Positions 56,389-64,000 of a stretch of 64,000 nucleotides of DNA are shown here, one piece after another. The stretch spans positions 1,329,501 to 1,393,500 of the forward strand of contig NZ_CP030059.1 of NCBI RefSeq assembly GCF_015291745.1. The letters are read 5' to 3'. This DNA is from Bradyrhizobium sp. CCBAU 53351. Lineage in GTDB: Bacteria; Pseudomonadota; Alphaproteobacteria; Rhizobiales; Xanthobacteraceae. A model generated the notes under the pieces. The model was not told the DNA's origin. It saw only the letters and a program-made list of their open reading frames with translations, and did not search any database. Numbering within the stretch: position 1 is the first letter of the stretch; each line of letters opens with the position of its first letter. A program made the position numbers and the translations under genes.

Positions 56389-56507
56389 CCGCTACCCCGG
56401 CATGACAAATCCGTGGGTTCGCCGCCCAAAACCGCGGCTGGCATGCCTTTGATCGATCCGCTAAAAGGCTGCCCGCAGTTTCGAAAAGACCCTGAGGACC
56501 TCACGGA

Positions 56508-58829
56508 ATGAACATTCTTCCCGGCAATTTGCGTTTCGGAGCGGGCCAGCCCGTCAAGCGTTTGGAAGACCAGCGGCTGCTGACCGGGAAGGGACAGTTC
56601 ATCGACGACAAGCCAGAGGACGGTGCGCTGTGGCTGTATGTGCTGCGCTCGCCGCATGCCCACGCCAGGATCGTCTCGATCGACACCAGCGCCGCAGCGT
56701 CGCTGCCGGGCGTTGCCGCGATCTACACCGGCGCCGACCTCGTCAAGGACGATATCGGCAGCATCCCGACCTTGAGCATCTTCAAGCGCCCCGACGGCAA
56801 GCCGATGACGGTGCCGCCGCGCCGGCTGCTCGCCCACGAGGTCGTGCGCTACGCCGGCGAGGCTGTCGCGGCCGTGGTGGCGTCCTCGCGCGCCGAAGCG
56901 CAGACCGCTGCCGAAGCGATCGTGGTCGAATACGACGTGCAGCCCGCGGTGGTCGATCCGGTCGAGGCCGTCAAGCCCGGCGCGCCCGTGGTGTGGCCTG
57001 AGGCGCCCGACAACATCGTCGGCGCGATGTCTTACGGCGATGCCGCCAAGGTCGACGAGGCCTTCGCCAAGGCCGCGCATACGGTCGAGCTCGATCTCGT
57101 CAGCCAGCGCCTCGTTCCGTCCGCGATGGAGCCGCGCTCGACCATTGCCGAGATCGACAAGAAGAGCGGTCGTCTCCTGCTGCACGTGCAGTCGCAGACG
57201 CCGGCCTCGACCCGCGACGTGTTGGCGGAGGCCGTGCTCAAGCGCCCGAAGGACAGCGTGCGCGTGCTGGTCGGCGACATCGGGGGCGGCTTCGGCCAGA
57301 AGACCAATCTCTATCCCGAGGACGGCATCGTCGCCTATGCCGCGACCAAGCTGAACAAGAAAATCCGCTGGCGCGGCGATCGCACCGACGAATTCGTCGG
57401 CGGCACCCATGGCCGCGATCTGACCTCGACCGCCTCCTTCGCGCTCGACGAAAAGGGCAAGGTGCTGGCCTATCGCGTCAAATCGATCGGCTGCACCGGC
57501 GCCTATTCCTCGGGCGCGGCCAACATCATCCCGCTGGTGCTCGGGCCGTTCGTGCAGACCGGCGTTTACGACCTGCCGCTGGTGCATTTCGAGGTGCAGT
57601 CGGTGATGACCCACACCGCGCCCGTCGGGGCCTATCGCGGTGCGGGCCGCCCGGAGGCCGTCTTCATCGTCGAGCGCCTGTTCGACGCCGCCGCGCGAAA
57701 GATCGGCATGGACCCACGTGCGATCCGCAAAGCGAACTACATCAAGCCGGCGCAGCTGCCCTACACCAACGCGGCCGGCCAGGTCTACGATTCCGGCGCC
57801 TTCGCGCACATGCTCGACCGCGCTGTGAAGCTCGCCGACTGGGACGGCTTTGCCGCGCGCAAGAAGGCGGCGAAGAAGAAGGGCCTGCTCTACGGGCGCG
57901 GGCTCACCTCCTACATCGAATGGACCGGCGGCCGCGCCCACACCGAGAAGGTCAGCCTGCACGCGACCTCTCAGGGGCGCATCGTGCTTCATTCCGGCAC
58001 CATGGCGATGGGGCAGGGGCTGCAGACCACCTACACCCAGATGATCTCCGACACGCTCGGCATCGCCATGGACAAGATTGACGTCGTGCAAGGCGACACG
58101 GATCTCGCCATGGGCTTCGGCAGCGTCGGCTCGCGCTCGCTGTTCGTCGGCGGCACGGCGGTCGCGGTGTCTTCCAACGATCTGATCCAGAAGGCGCGCG
58201 AGAAGGCTGCCAACGTGCTGGAGACTTCGATCGAGGACATCGAGTATCAGGGCGGCATGCTCACCGTGGTCGGCACCGACCGCCGCATCAGCCTGTTCGA
58301 TCTCGCCGAGAAGGAGGGCGGCGCCAAGCTCAGCGTCGATTCCGAAGGGGAAGTGGACGGCCCGAGCTGGCCGAACGGCACGCATATCTGCGAGGTCGAG
58401 ATCGACCCGGAGACCGGCGTCTCCAAGGTCGTGCGCTACACCACGGTCGACGACGTCGGCGTCGCGGTGAACCCGATGCTGGTGACAGGGCAGATCCATG
58501 GCGGCGTCGCGCAGGGCATCGGTCAGGCGCTGTACGAAGGCGTGTCCTACGATGCCGACGGCCAACTCCTCACCGCGAGCTACCAGGACTATTGCATCCC
58601 GCGCGCCGACGACGTGCCGCCGATCGTGGTGACGCTGGACGACACCGCGCCCTGCCGCACCAATCCGCTCGGCGCCAAGGGCTGCGGCGAATCCGGCGCC
58701 ATCGGTGGCCCTCCTTGCGTCACCAACGGCGTAATGGACGCGCTCGCCGAGCTCGGCATCACCCAGCTGAACACGCCGCTGACGCCGCAGAAGGTGTGGC
58801 AGGCGATCAGGGATGCGAAGGCTGGTTAG
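56508..58829 (+). CDS. Xanthine dehydrogenase/CO dehydrogenase-family molybdenum subunit (CoxL-like)
   Basis: 773 residues, the large Mo-cofactor subunit. An N-terminal Ald_Xan_dh domain is followed by the cofactor domain with [18 protein letters not shown] and, near the C-terminus, the catalytic Glu in [13 protein letters not shown]. The active-site loop AYRGAGR is the form II type, not the AYxCSFR of true aerobic CO dehydrogenase, so it is an aldehyde or heterocycle hydroxylase of unknown substrate. No [2Fe-2S] small subunit or FAD medium subunit gene lies beside it, so it must pair with distant subunits. Confidence 0.92.
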   Translation: MNILPGNLRFGAGQPVKRLEDQRLLTGKGQFIDDKPEDGALWLYVLRSPHAHARIVSIDTSAAASLPGVAAIYTGADLVKDDIGSIPTLSIFKRPDGKPMTVPPRRLLAHEVVRYAGEAVAAVVASSRAEAQTAAEAIVVEYDVQPAVVDPVEAVKPGAPVVWPEAPDNIVGAMSYGDAAKVDEAFAKAAHTVELDLVSQRLVPSAMEPRSTIAEIDKKSGRLLLHVQSQTPASTRDVLAEAVLKRPKDSVRVLVGDIGGGFGQKTNLYPEDGIVAYAATKLNKKIRWRGDRTDEFVGGTHGRDLTSTASFALDEKGKVLAYRVKSIGCTGAYSSGAANIIPLVLGPFVQTGVYDLPLVHFEVQSVMTHTAPVGAYRGAGRPEAVFIVERLFDAAARKIGMDPRAIRKANYIKPAQLPYTNAAGQVYDSGAFAHMLDRAVKLADWDGFAARKKAAKKKGLLYGRGLTSYIEWTGGRAHTEKVSLHATSQGRIVLHSGTMAMGQGLQTTYTQMISDTLGIAMDKIDVVQGDTDLAMGFGSVGSRSLFVGGTAVAVSSNDLIQKAREKAANVLETSIEDIEYQGGMLTVVGTDRRISLFDLAEKEGGAKLSVDSEGEVDGPSWPNGTHICEVEIDPETGVSKVVRYTTVDDVGVAVNPMLVTGQIHGGVAQGIGQALYEGVSYDADGQLLTASYQDYCIPRADDVPPIVVTLDDTAPCRTNPLGAKGCGESGAIGGPPCVTNGVMDALAELGITQLNTPLTPQKVWQAIRDAKAG

Positions 58830-58854
58830 CTTTCGCCGTGGCCCCAAAACGCAG

Positions 58855-58992
58855 CTGTCGTCCCGGGGCGCGCGTAGCGCGAACCCGGGACCCATAACCA
58901 CAGGGCGGCGTTTGGCGTGTGGCTGGTAATTCCGAGTCCCCCTAACCACATCGCCCTGTGGTTATGGGTCCCCGCCTTCGCGGGGACGACAG
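58855..58992. repeat. Palindromic intergenic element, 138 bp
   Basis: Starts with CTGTCGTCCCGGGG and ends with GGGGACGACAG, which are complementary. Inside, CCCATAACCACAGGGCG (58891-) pairs with CGCCCTGTGGTTATGGG (to 58968). It lies between convergent genes and may also terminate them. Typical of dispersed Bradyrhizobium intergenic repeats in my recollection. Confidence 0.8.
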
Positions 58993-59043
58993 CGGAGATC
59001 GGAGCGCGAGAGTTCGCAAAATACTCCGCGGCGTAGCCCGCCT

Positions 59044-60240
59044 TCAAATCCCCAGCATCATCTTCGCAATGATGTCGCGCTGGATCTCCGAGGTGCCGCC
59101 GAAGATGGTGTAGGCGCGGCCGTTGAGATATTCGGGCACCACCGTTAGCATCTCCTCAGGCGTCGCCGGCTCGTGATTGAGCCTGTAGAGCGGACGCATC
59201 GGCTCGACGGCGAGGGCGTCGTGGCCGATCACATCGACGCCTAACCGCGTCACGGCTTGCCTGATCTCGCTGTTGCACAGCTTCAGGATCGACGACACCG
59301 CGCCGGGATTTTGCCCGGTCTGCAGCGCCGAGAGCACGCGCAGCTCGGTCATCTCCAGCGCGTCGATGTCGATTTCGACCTCGGAGATGCGGCTGGCGAT
59401 ATCGGGACTGTCGATGGCGCGGCCGGTGAGATCAGACTCGGCGAGGTCCGCGATCGCCTTCAACCCCTCGCGCAGCTTCGCCGATGCGATGCCCGAGCCG
59501 CGCTCGAACTCGAGCAGGTATTTGCCGTAGGTCCAGCCCTTGCCCTCGTCGCCGACGCGGTTGGCCACGGGCACGCGGACGTCGTCGAAAAACACCTGGT
59601 TGACCTCGTGGTCGCCGCCGATGGTGAGGATGGGGCGCGTGGTGATGCCCGGTGTCTTCATGTCGATCAGGATGAAGCTGATGCCGTCCTGCTGACGCTC
59701 GCCGTCGCTGGTGCGCACCAGCGCGAACATGCGGTTGGCGTGGTGGGCATGCGTGGTCCAGATCTTGGTGCCGTTGATGATGTAGTCGTCGCCGTCGCGC
59801 ACCGCGCGCGTCTTCAGCGAGGAGAGATCGGAGCCGGAGCCTGGCTCGGAATAACCCTGGCACCAGTAGTCTTCGCCGGAGAGGATTCGTGGCAGGTAAA
59901 AATTCTTCTGCTCCGGCGAGCCGAAGCCGATGATGACGGGCCCGACCATCTTCACGCCCATCACGTTGACATTGGGCACGCCGGCCCGCGCGCATTCGGT
60001 CTCGAAGATCCAGCGCTGCGCCGGGGTCCAGGCCGGCCCGCCGTATTCGACCGGCCAGCCCGGCGCGCCCCATCCGTTGGCGTGCAACGCGCGTTGCCAG
60101 GCCATGCCGATATCGGGGTCGGAGAACACCGACGGCGTCAGCGCGGTCGCGCGCTTCATCTCCTCGGTGAGATTCTTTGCGATGAAGCCGCGCACCTCGC
60201 TCTGGAAGGCGCGCTCGTCGGCATTGAAGGTGAGGTCCAT
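59044..60240 (-). CDS. Acyl-CoA dehydrogenase, subunit-like alpha
   Basis: 398 residues. FAD acyl-CoA dehydrogenase fold: N-terminal helical domain, middle beta domain with CQGYSEPGSGSDLSSLKT, and the C-terminal YTIFGGTSEIQRDIIAKMMLG, which carries the usual FAD/CoA-binding end. Its partner gene upstream (16 bp) encodes a second, shorter dehydrogenase lacking this end, the arrangement of heterotetrameric enzymes acting on sterol or bile-acid side chains. It introduces a double bond into an acyl-CoA. Third gene of a minus-strand operon with enoyl-CoA hydratase. Confidence 0.93.
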   Translation of the reverse strand: MDLTFNADERAFQSEVRGFIAKNLTEEMKRATALTPSVFSDPDIGMAWQRALHANGWGAPGWPVEYGGPAWTPAQRWIFETECARAGVPNVNVMGVKMVGPVIIGFGSPEQKNFYLPRILSGEDYWCQGYSEPGSGSDLSSLKTRAVRDGDDYIINGTKIWTTHAHHANRMFALVRTSDGERQQDGISFILIDMKTPGITTRPILTIGGDHEVNQVFFDDVRVPVANRVGDEGKGWTYGKYLLEFERGSGIASAKLREGLKAIADLAESDLTGRAIDSPDIASRISEVEIDIDALEMTELRVLSALQTGQNPGAVSSILKLCNSEIRQAVTRLGVDVIGHDALAVEPMRPLYRLNHEPATPEEMLTVVPEYLNGRAYTIFGGTSEIQRDIIAKMMLGI

Positions 60241-60255
60241 GAGGCTCTCCCAGGG

Positions 60256-61395
60256 TCAGGCTTTGCGGCCGAGCCCGGCGTGGCGGGCATAGTGATGCGC
60301 GCTGCCGCCGAACAGCGTGTCGAAGGCGACGAGACGCTTGAAATAGGCGCCGACCTCGAGCTCCTCGGTGACGCCCATGCCGCCGTGAAGCTGGATCGAT
60401 TGTTCGCCGACGAAGCGCGCGCATTTGCCGATCTTCGCCTTCGCGCCGGAAGCCGCGCGGGCGCGCTCGGTCGGCGCAGCATCCACCTTTAGCGCGGCCC
60501 GCAATGCCATCGAGCGCGCCTCGTCCACCTGCATGGCCATGTCGGCGAGGCGGTGGCGGATGACCTGGTTGGCGGAGAGCGGCCGGCCAAACTGCTTTCG
60601 GATCTTGGTGTAGTCGAGCGTGGTCTCTAGCAGCGTCTGCATGATGCCGACGGCTTCCGCGCCCAGCGCGGCCATGGCGCGATCGGCCGCCCATTCGATC
60701 GCCGGCAGCGCATCGTGACCGTCGCCGAGCAGCGCGTCTTCCGGCAGGTGCACGTCCGACAATTCGATGTTGCAGGCCCGTCCGCCGCCGAGGCGCGCGT
60801 AGTCGGAGATCGCAAGGCCCGGCGCCGTCGCCGGCAGCACGAACAGGCCGATCCGCCCCGAAGGACCGTGATGGTCGTGGACGAGCGCCGAGACGATGAT
60901 CTCGTCGGCGGCATGGCCGTCGAGCACCGCAATCTTGCTGCCGGACAGGCGCCAGCCTTGCGCGGTCTTGGTCGCCGATGTCGCGACCTTGGCGAGATCG
61001 AACCGTGCGGCGCGCTCGGAATGCGCGAACGCAAGCTTCAGCGATCCGTCGGCGACCTTGGGCAGGCTCGCCTGCTTCTGCTCGGCCGTACCGCATCTTT
61101 CAAGCAGCCCGGCTCCCAGCACCACCGTCGCGACATAGGGCTCCGACACCAGCCCCCGGCCGAACGCTTCCATCAGGATGCCGATCTCGACCGCGCCGCC
61201 GCCGAGCCCATCGAACTCCTCGGGGATCGGCAGCGCCAGCCAGCCGAGCTCGGCGAACTGTTTCCACACCGCAGGGCTGAAGCCGAGCGGATCGTTCGCC
61301 ATCTTGCGGCGGTGATCGGCATGGTAGCTGCCGGCCACGAAGCGCTCCGCGCTGTCGCGCAGCAGCTTCTGCTCGTCACTGAGATTGAGGTCCAT
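60256..61395 (-). CDS. Acyl-CoA dehydrogenase, subunit-like beta
   Basis: 379 residues, second member of a tandem dehydrogenase pair. It has the fold (KLAFAHSERAARF in the middle domain, TKIRKQFGRPLSANQVIRHRLADM, QLHGGMGVTEE) but ends in GGSAHHYARHAGLGRKA instead of the GTSEIQ-type end of its partner. Subunits of this type may have lost part of the active site and form alpha2-beta2 complexes. It follows the enoyl-CoA hydratase gene by 4 bp. Confidence 0.93.
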   Translation of the reverse strand: MDLNLSDEQKLLRDSAERFVAGSYHADHRRKMANDPLGFSPAVWKQFAELGWLALPIPEEFDGLGGGAVEIGILMEAFGRGLVSEPYVATVVLGAGLLERCGTAEQKQASLPKVADGSLKLAFAHSERAARFDLAKVATSATKTAQGWRLSGSKIAVLDGHAADEIIVSALVHDHHGPSGRIGLFVLPATAPGLAISDYARLGGGRACNIELSDVHLPEDALLGDGHDALPAIEWAADRAMAALGAEAVGIMQTLLETTLDYTKIRKQFGRPLSANQVIRHRLADMAMQVDEARSMALRAALKVDAAPTERARAASGAKAKIGKCARFVGEQSIQLHGGMGVTEELEVGAYFKRLVAFDTLFGGSAHHYARHAGLGRKA

Positions 61396-61399
61396 GTTC

Positions 61400-62251
61400 T
61401 TACTCCGCCGCCGGCGGCTTGCGCACGGAGGGATGCAAGCCGGAAGGATCGACGATCATGCCGAACTCCTGAAGATTATGCGCGTGACAGAGCTGATGCA
61501 GAGCAAAGGCCTGATCGATCGCTGCGGGCTGGCCCATCACGTCGACCGAACGGTTCACGGCTTCCTTGGTCATCTTCAGCGCGAAGGACGGCTTCGCCGC
61601 GATCCGGCGCGCCAGCTCCAGCACGCGCGACGATAGCTCCGCGCGCGGCACGACCTGGTTGACCATGCCGAGCTGGTGCGCCTCCTGCGCGCTCCAGCTG
61701 TCGGCGGTGAACAGGAACTCCTTGGCCTTGCGCGGGCCGAGCTCCCAGGGGTGCACGAACCATTCGACGCCGCAGACGCCCATGGTGACGACGGGGTCGC
61801 AGAACTGCGCGTCGTCGCTGGCCACGATGAGGTCGCAGGCCCAGGCCAGCATCAGCCCGCCGGCGATGCATTTGCCGTGCACCTCGGCGACGGTGGGCTT
61901 GGCGAGATTGCGCCAGCGCCGCGTGATCTGGAGATAAATTTCCTGCTCGCGCGCGAAGCGGCCATGGGCATTCGGCTCGGCAAAGCCGCCCCAATTTCCG
62001 ATCGGCGGGAAATCGACCCCGGCGGTGTTCTTGCCCCCGGGACGCAGATCGTGGCCGGAGGAGAAGTGCGGACCGCTGCCGGCGAGAATGATCACCTTGA
62101 CCGCATCATCCTGCACCGCCGCGTCGAAGGCGGCGTTGAGGTCGTAGGTCATTTGCAGGTTCTGCGCATTGCGCGCCTCGGGCCGGTTCATCACGACCCT
62201 TGTGATAGCGGGCTCGGGCCGCTCCACGAGGATGGTCTCGAACGAGGTCAT
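61400..62251 (-). CDS. Enoyl-CoA hydratase/isomerase (crotonase family)
   Basis: 283 residues, first gene of the operon. Crotonase fold with oxyanion-hole phrases FSSGHDLRPGG and GKCIAGGLMLAWACDLIVASDDA; the usual catalytic Glu positions fall in the segment CDPVVTMGVCGVEWF, where Val-Glu is kept but the second Glu seems replaced. It could hydrate the enoyl-CoA made by the two dehydrogenases. The segment KNTAGVDFPPIGNWGGF is an insertion typical of a Bradyrhizobium/actinobacterial subfamily. Confidence 0.92.
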   Translation of the reverse strand: MTSFETILVERPEPAITRVVMNRPEARNAQNLQMTYDLNAAFDAAVQDDAVKVIILAGSGPHFSSGHDLRPGGKNTAGVDFPPIGNWGGFAEPNAHGRFAREQEIYLQITRRWRNLAKPTVAEVHGKCIAGGLMLAWACDLIVASDDAQFCDPVVTMGVCGVEWFVHPWELGPRKAKEFLFTADSWSAQEAHQLGMVNQVVPRAELSSRVLELARRIAAKPSFALKMTKEAVNRSVDVMGQPAAIDQAFALHQLCHAHNLQEFGMIVDPSGLHPSVRKPPAAE

Positions 62252-62426
62252 CGCGCTTCCCCCAGTTCTGTCTTAATTGTTTCGTCAAGTTGACTATGTC
62301 GGTCAGGGATAGGCAAGAGGCTTGCGTCAGTCGGCTGCTTTTCGCGCCTTGGGAGGGATGCAAGATGTCTGGCGCCTTGCGGGTCGCATCTGGTAGTTTG
62401 CGCCGGATTCCACCGGGAGAAATTTG

Positions 62427-63035
62427 ATGCGCAAGATCCTGACCGTGCTGGCGGCCCTGGCCTCGCTGAGCCTCACCAATTGCGGCTACAACGCGATCCA
62501 GAGCGAGGACGAGCAGATCAAGGCCAACTGGTCCGAGGTCGTGAACCAGTATCAGCGCCGCGCCGACCTCGTGCCCAACCTCGTCAATTCGGTGAAGGGC
62601 TTTGCGCAGCAGGAAAAGGACGTGCTGCTCGGCGTCACCAATGCGCGCGCCAAGGTCGGCAGCATCCAGGCAACGCCCGAGGTGCTGAACGACCCCGCCG
62701 CTTTCCAGAAGTTCCAGGCTGCCCAGGGCGAGTTGTCGAGCGCGCTGTCGCGGCTGCTGGTTGTCACCGAGAACTATCCGCAGCTCAAGTCCGACGCGCT
62801 GTTCAAGGATTTGATGTCGCAGCTCGAAGGCACCGAGAACCGCATCACGGTGGCGCGCAACCGCTACATCAAGTCGGTGCAGGACTATAACGTCACCATC
62901 CGCTCGTTCCCGAGCAACCTCACCGCGATGATGTTCGGCTACAAGGAGAAGCCGAATTTTTCGGTGGCGAACGAGAAGGAGATCTCGACCGCGCCGAAGG
63001 TGGATTTCAATCCGGCGCCGGCGCCGTCGAAGTAA
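62427..63035 (+). CDS. lemA: LemA-family lipoprotein
   Basis: 202 residues from ATG at 62427 with GGGAGAA upstream. Lipoprotein signal with lipobox SLTNC near residue 19. The mature part is the LemA helical bundle: QIKANWSEVVNQYQRRADLVPNLVNSVKGFA and ENRITVARNRYIKSVQDYNVTIRSFPSN are diagnostic. Membrane-anchored; function is not established, but it is usually followed by TPM-domain genes, as here. Signal peptide and motif match are strong. Confidence 0.94.
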   Translation: MRKILTVLAALASLSLTNCGYNAIQSEDEQIKANWSEVVNQYQRRADLVPNLVNSVKGFAQQEKDVLLGVTNARAKVGSIQATPEVLNDPAAFQKFQAAQGELSSALSRLLVVTENYPQLKSDALFKDLMSQLEGTENRITVARNRYIKSVQDYNVTIRSFPSNLTAMMFGYKEKPNFSVANEKEISTAPKVDFNPAPAPSK

Positions 63036-63070
63036 GCGCGCCGCTTCACGAATGCGCCAGGCCTCACCCA

Positions 63071-63180
63071 CTGCTGTCATTCCCCGCGAAGGCGGGGAAT
63101 CAAGTACGCCACGGCTTCTCCGTATCCCGCTGGCGTCTCCGGAATACGGGATCGCCCGGTCAAGCCGGGCGACGACAGCG
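63071..63180. repeat. Palindromic intergenic element between lemA and the TPM gene
   Basis: About 110 bp bounded by CTGTCATTCCCCGC and GGGCGACGACAG. It contains two compact hairpins, ATTCCCCGC-GAA-GGCGGGGAAT (63078-63100) and GCCCGG-TCAA-GCCGGGC (about 63154-63170), plus GTATCCCG/CGGGAT arms. Its right end lies 4 bp before the next start codon. Confidence 0.75.
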
Positions 63181-63183
63181 AGA

Positions 63184-64000
63184 TTGTGGCGGGCGTATTC
63201 GGTGCTCGCCTCGTGCGTCCTCACTCTCGCACTCCTCCTCGCCCTCGCGTTCCCCGTCTTCGCCGACGTCGCCGTTCCCCAGCTCACCGGCCGCGTCGTC
63301 GACCAGACCGGCACGCTCTCCGGCAGCGACGTCGCCTTGCTCACGCAAAAGCTGCGCGATTTCGAGACGCGCAAGGGCAGCCAGATCGCGGTCCTGATCG
63401 TGCCGACCACGCAGCCGGAGACGATCGAGCAGTTCTCGATCCGCGTCGCGGAGGCCTGGAAGATCGGCCGCAAGAAAATCGACGACGGCGCCATCCTCGT
63501 CGTCGCCAAGAACGACCGGCATTTGCGTATCGAGGTCGGCTACGGCCTGGAAGGTGCGCTCACCGACGTCACCTCGCGGCGGATCATCGACGAGATCATC
63601 ACGCCGAAATTCAGGAACGGCGATTTCGCCGGCGGCATCTCGGATGGCGTCGAGCGGATGATCCGGGTGATCGACGGCGAACCCTTGCCCGTTCCCTCGC
63701 CGACCGTGAACTTCGGCAACCTCGACGATCTCGCACCGCTCGCTATCGTCACGCTGTTCGTCTCGGTGGGCATCGGGGGCGCGTTCCGCGCCATGCTGGG
63801 ACGGCTGCTCGGATCGCTGGTGACCGGGGGCATCATTGCGACGCTGACCTGGTTCATTCTCGGATCTTTCGGTCTGGCCCTCGCGCTGGGCGGTCTCGGC
63901 TTCATCATCGGCTTCATCGCCGATCTGTTTTCGGCGATCACGCCGGGCACGGGCCGCTCGCGCGGCGGCGCCTGGTCGAGCGGGAGCTCGGGAGGCGGCT
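63184..64000 (+). CDS. TPM-domain (YgcG-like) membrane protein, truncated by the window
   Basis: At least 272 codons, open to the right edge. TTG at 63184 is the first plausible start, followed by a signal peptide (AYSVLASCVLTLALLLALAF, cleavage after VFA). The TPM domain reads VPQLTGRVVDQTGTLSGSDV, later IGRKKIDDGAILVVAKNDRHLRIEVGYGLEG, its hallmark. Two membrane segments come at about 205-265 (ALGGLGFIIGFIADL) and a Gly/Ser-rich tail (GGAWSSGSSGGG) runs off the end. Usual partner of lemA. The start is uncertain because the palindromic repeat abuts it; GTG at 63202 is an alternative. Confidence 0.85.
   Translation, partial: MWRAYSVLASCVLTLALLLALAFPVFADVAVPQLTGRVVDQTGTLSGSDVALLTQKLRDFETRKGSQIAVLIVPTTQPETIEQFSIRVAEAWKIGRKKIDDGAILVVAKNDRHLRIEVGYGLEGALTDVTSRRIIDEIITPKFRNGDFAGGISDGVERMIRVIDGEPLPVPSPTVNFGNLDDLAPLAIVTLFVSVGIGGAFRAMLGRLLGSLVTGGIIATLTWFILGSFGLALALGGLGFIIGFIADLFSAITPGTGRSRGGAWSSGSSGGG

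Overview
The window is a high-GC alphaproteobacterial chromosome segment. It most likely comes from Bradyrhizobium or a close relative (Nitrobacteraceae). The grounds are rpoH next to rluD, many paralogous fatty acid and CoA enzymes, two Cache-type chemoreceptors in tandem, a single-chain acyl-CoA carboxylase, and several intergenic palindromic elements of the kind I associate with Bradyrhizobium genomes. This is inference from gene content; no database search was possible. Most of the window is core or metabolic chromosome with strong GC-rich codon bias.

Two segments stand out as visibly more AT-rich and foreign. The first (about 30-1900) holds a stand-alone reverse transcriptase without a maturase or endonuclease domain. 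It is preceded by a small membrane-protein ORF and a 96-bp direct repeat (95/96 identical), one copy of which forms the 3' end of that ORF. The second (about 13862-18872) starts directly after tRNA-Glu(CTC). It carries a tight three-gene operon: a roughly 1020-residue protein with a C-terminal histidine-kinase-type ATPase, a stand-alone receiver, and a receiver fused to a nucleoside phosphorylase (PNP/MTAN-like) domain. This is the architecture of the Detocs antiphage two-component system, whose effector cleaves ATP. No integrase or second attachment site was found.

Layout: 1983-8395 small conserved proteins, an OmpA-like protein, a lytic transglycosylase, an SDR, a receiver, a LysE-type exporter and a 22-residue lysine-rich peptide; 8800-13861 diguanylate cyclase, murein amidase, rpoH, rluD and tRNA-Glu; 14137-18872 Detocs; 19096-25590 a DUF900 hydrolase, a large non-coding stretch, an amidohydrolase with a CobW-type GTPase, and a tautomerase/TetR divergent pair with two visible operators; 25956-29419 two MCPs; 29582-36570 an acyl-CoA ligase, a fused biotin carboxylase/BCCP/carboxyltransferase and an AcoR-like sigma-54 activator; 36584-40680 LysR/ene-reductase divergent pair and a flavin reductase with an LLM monooxygenase; 40915-42474 dgoK-dgoA; 42584-47643 poxB, a thioesterase and an amidase; 48294-56388 tex, an OmpR-type two-component system, an inactive HtrA-like protein overlapping a LuxR regulator, a VOC protein and a DapA-like lyase; 56508-62251 an orphan CoxL-like molybdenum subunit and an operon of enoyl-CoA hydratase plus two acyl-CoA dehydrogenases; 62427-64000 lemA and the start of a TPM-domain gene, which runs off the window.

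Several genes are short or easily overlooked: a 37-residue ORF at 5082-5195, the lysine-rich peptide at 8327-8395, and the truncated TPM gene at the right edge. Many start codons were moved from the longest ORF to sites with a good Shine-Dalgarno sequence; the reasons are in each entry.
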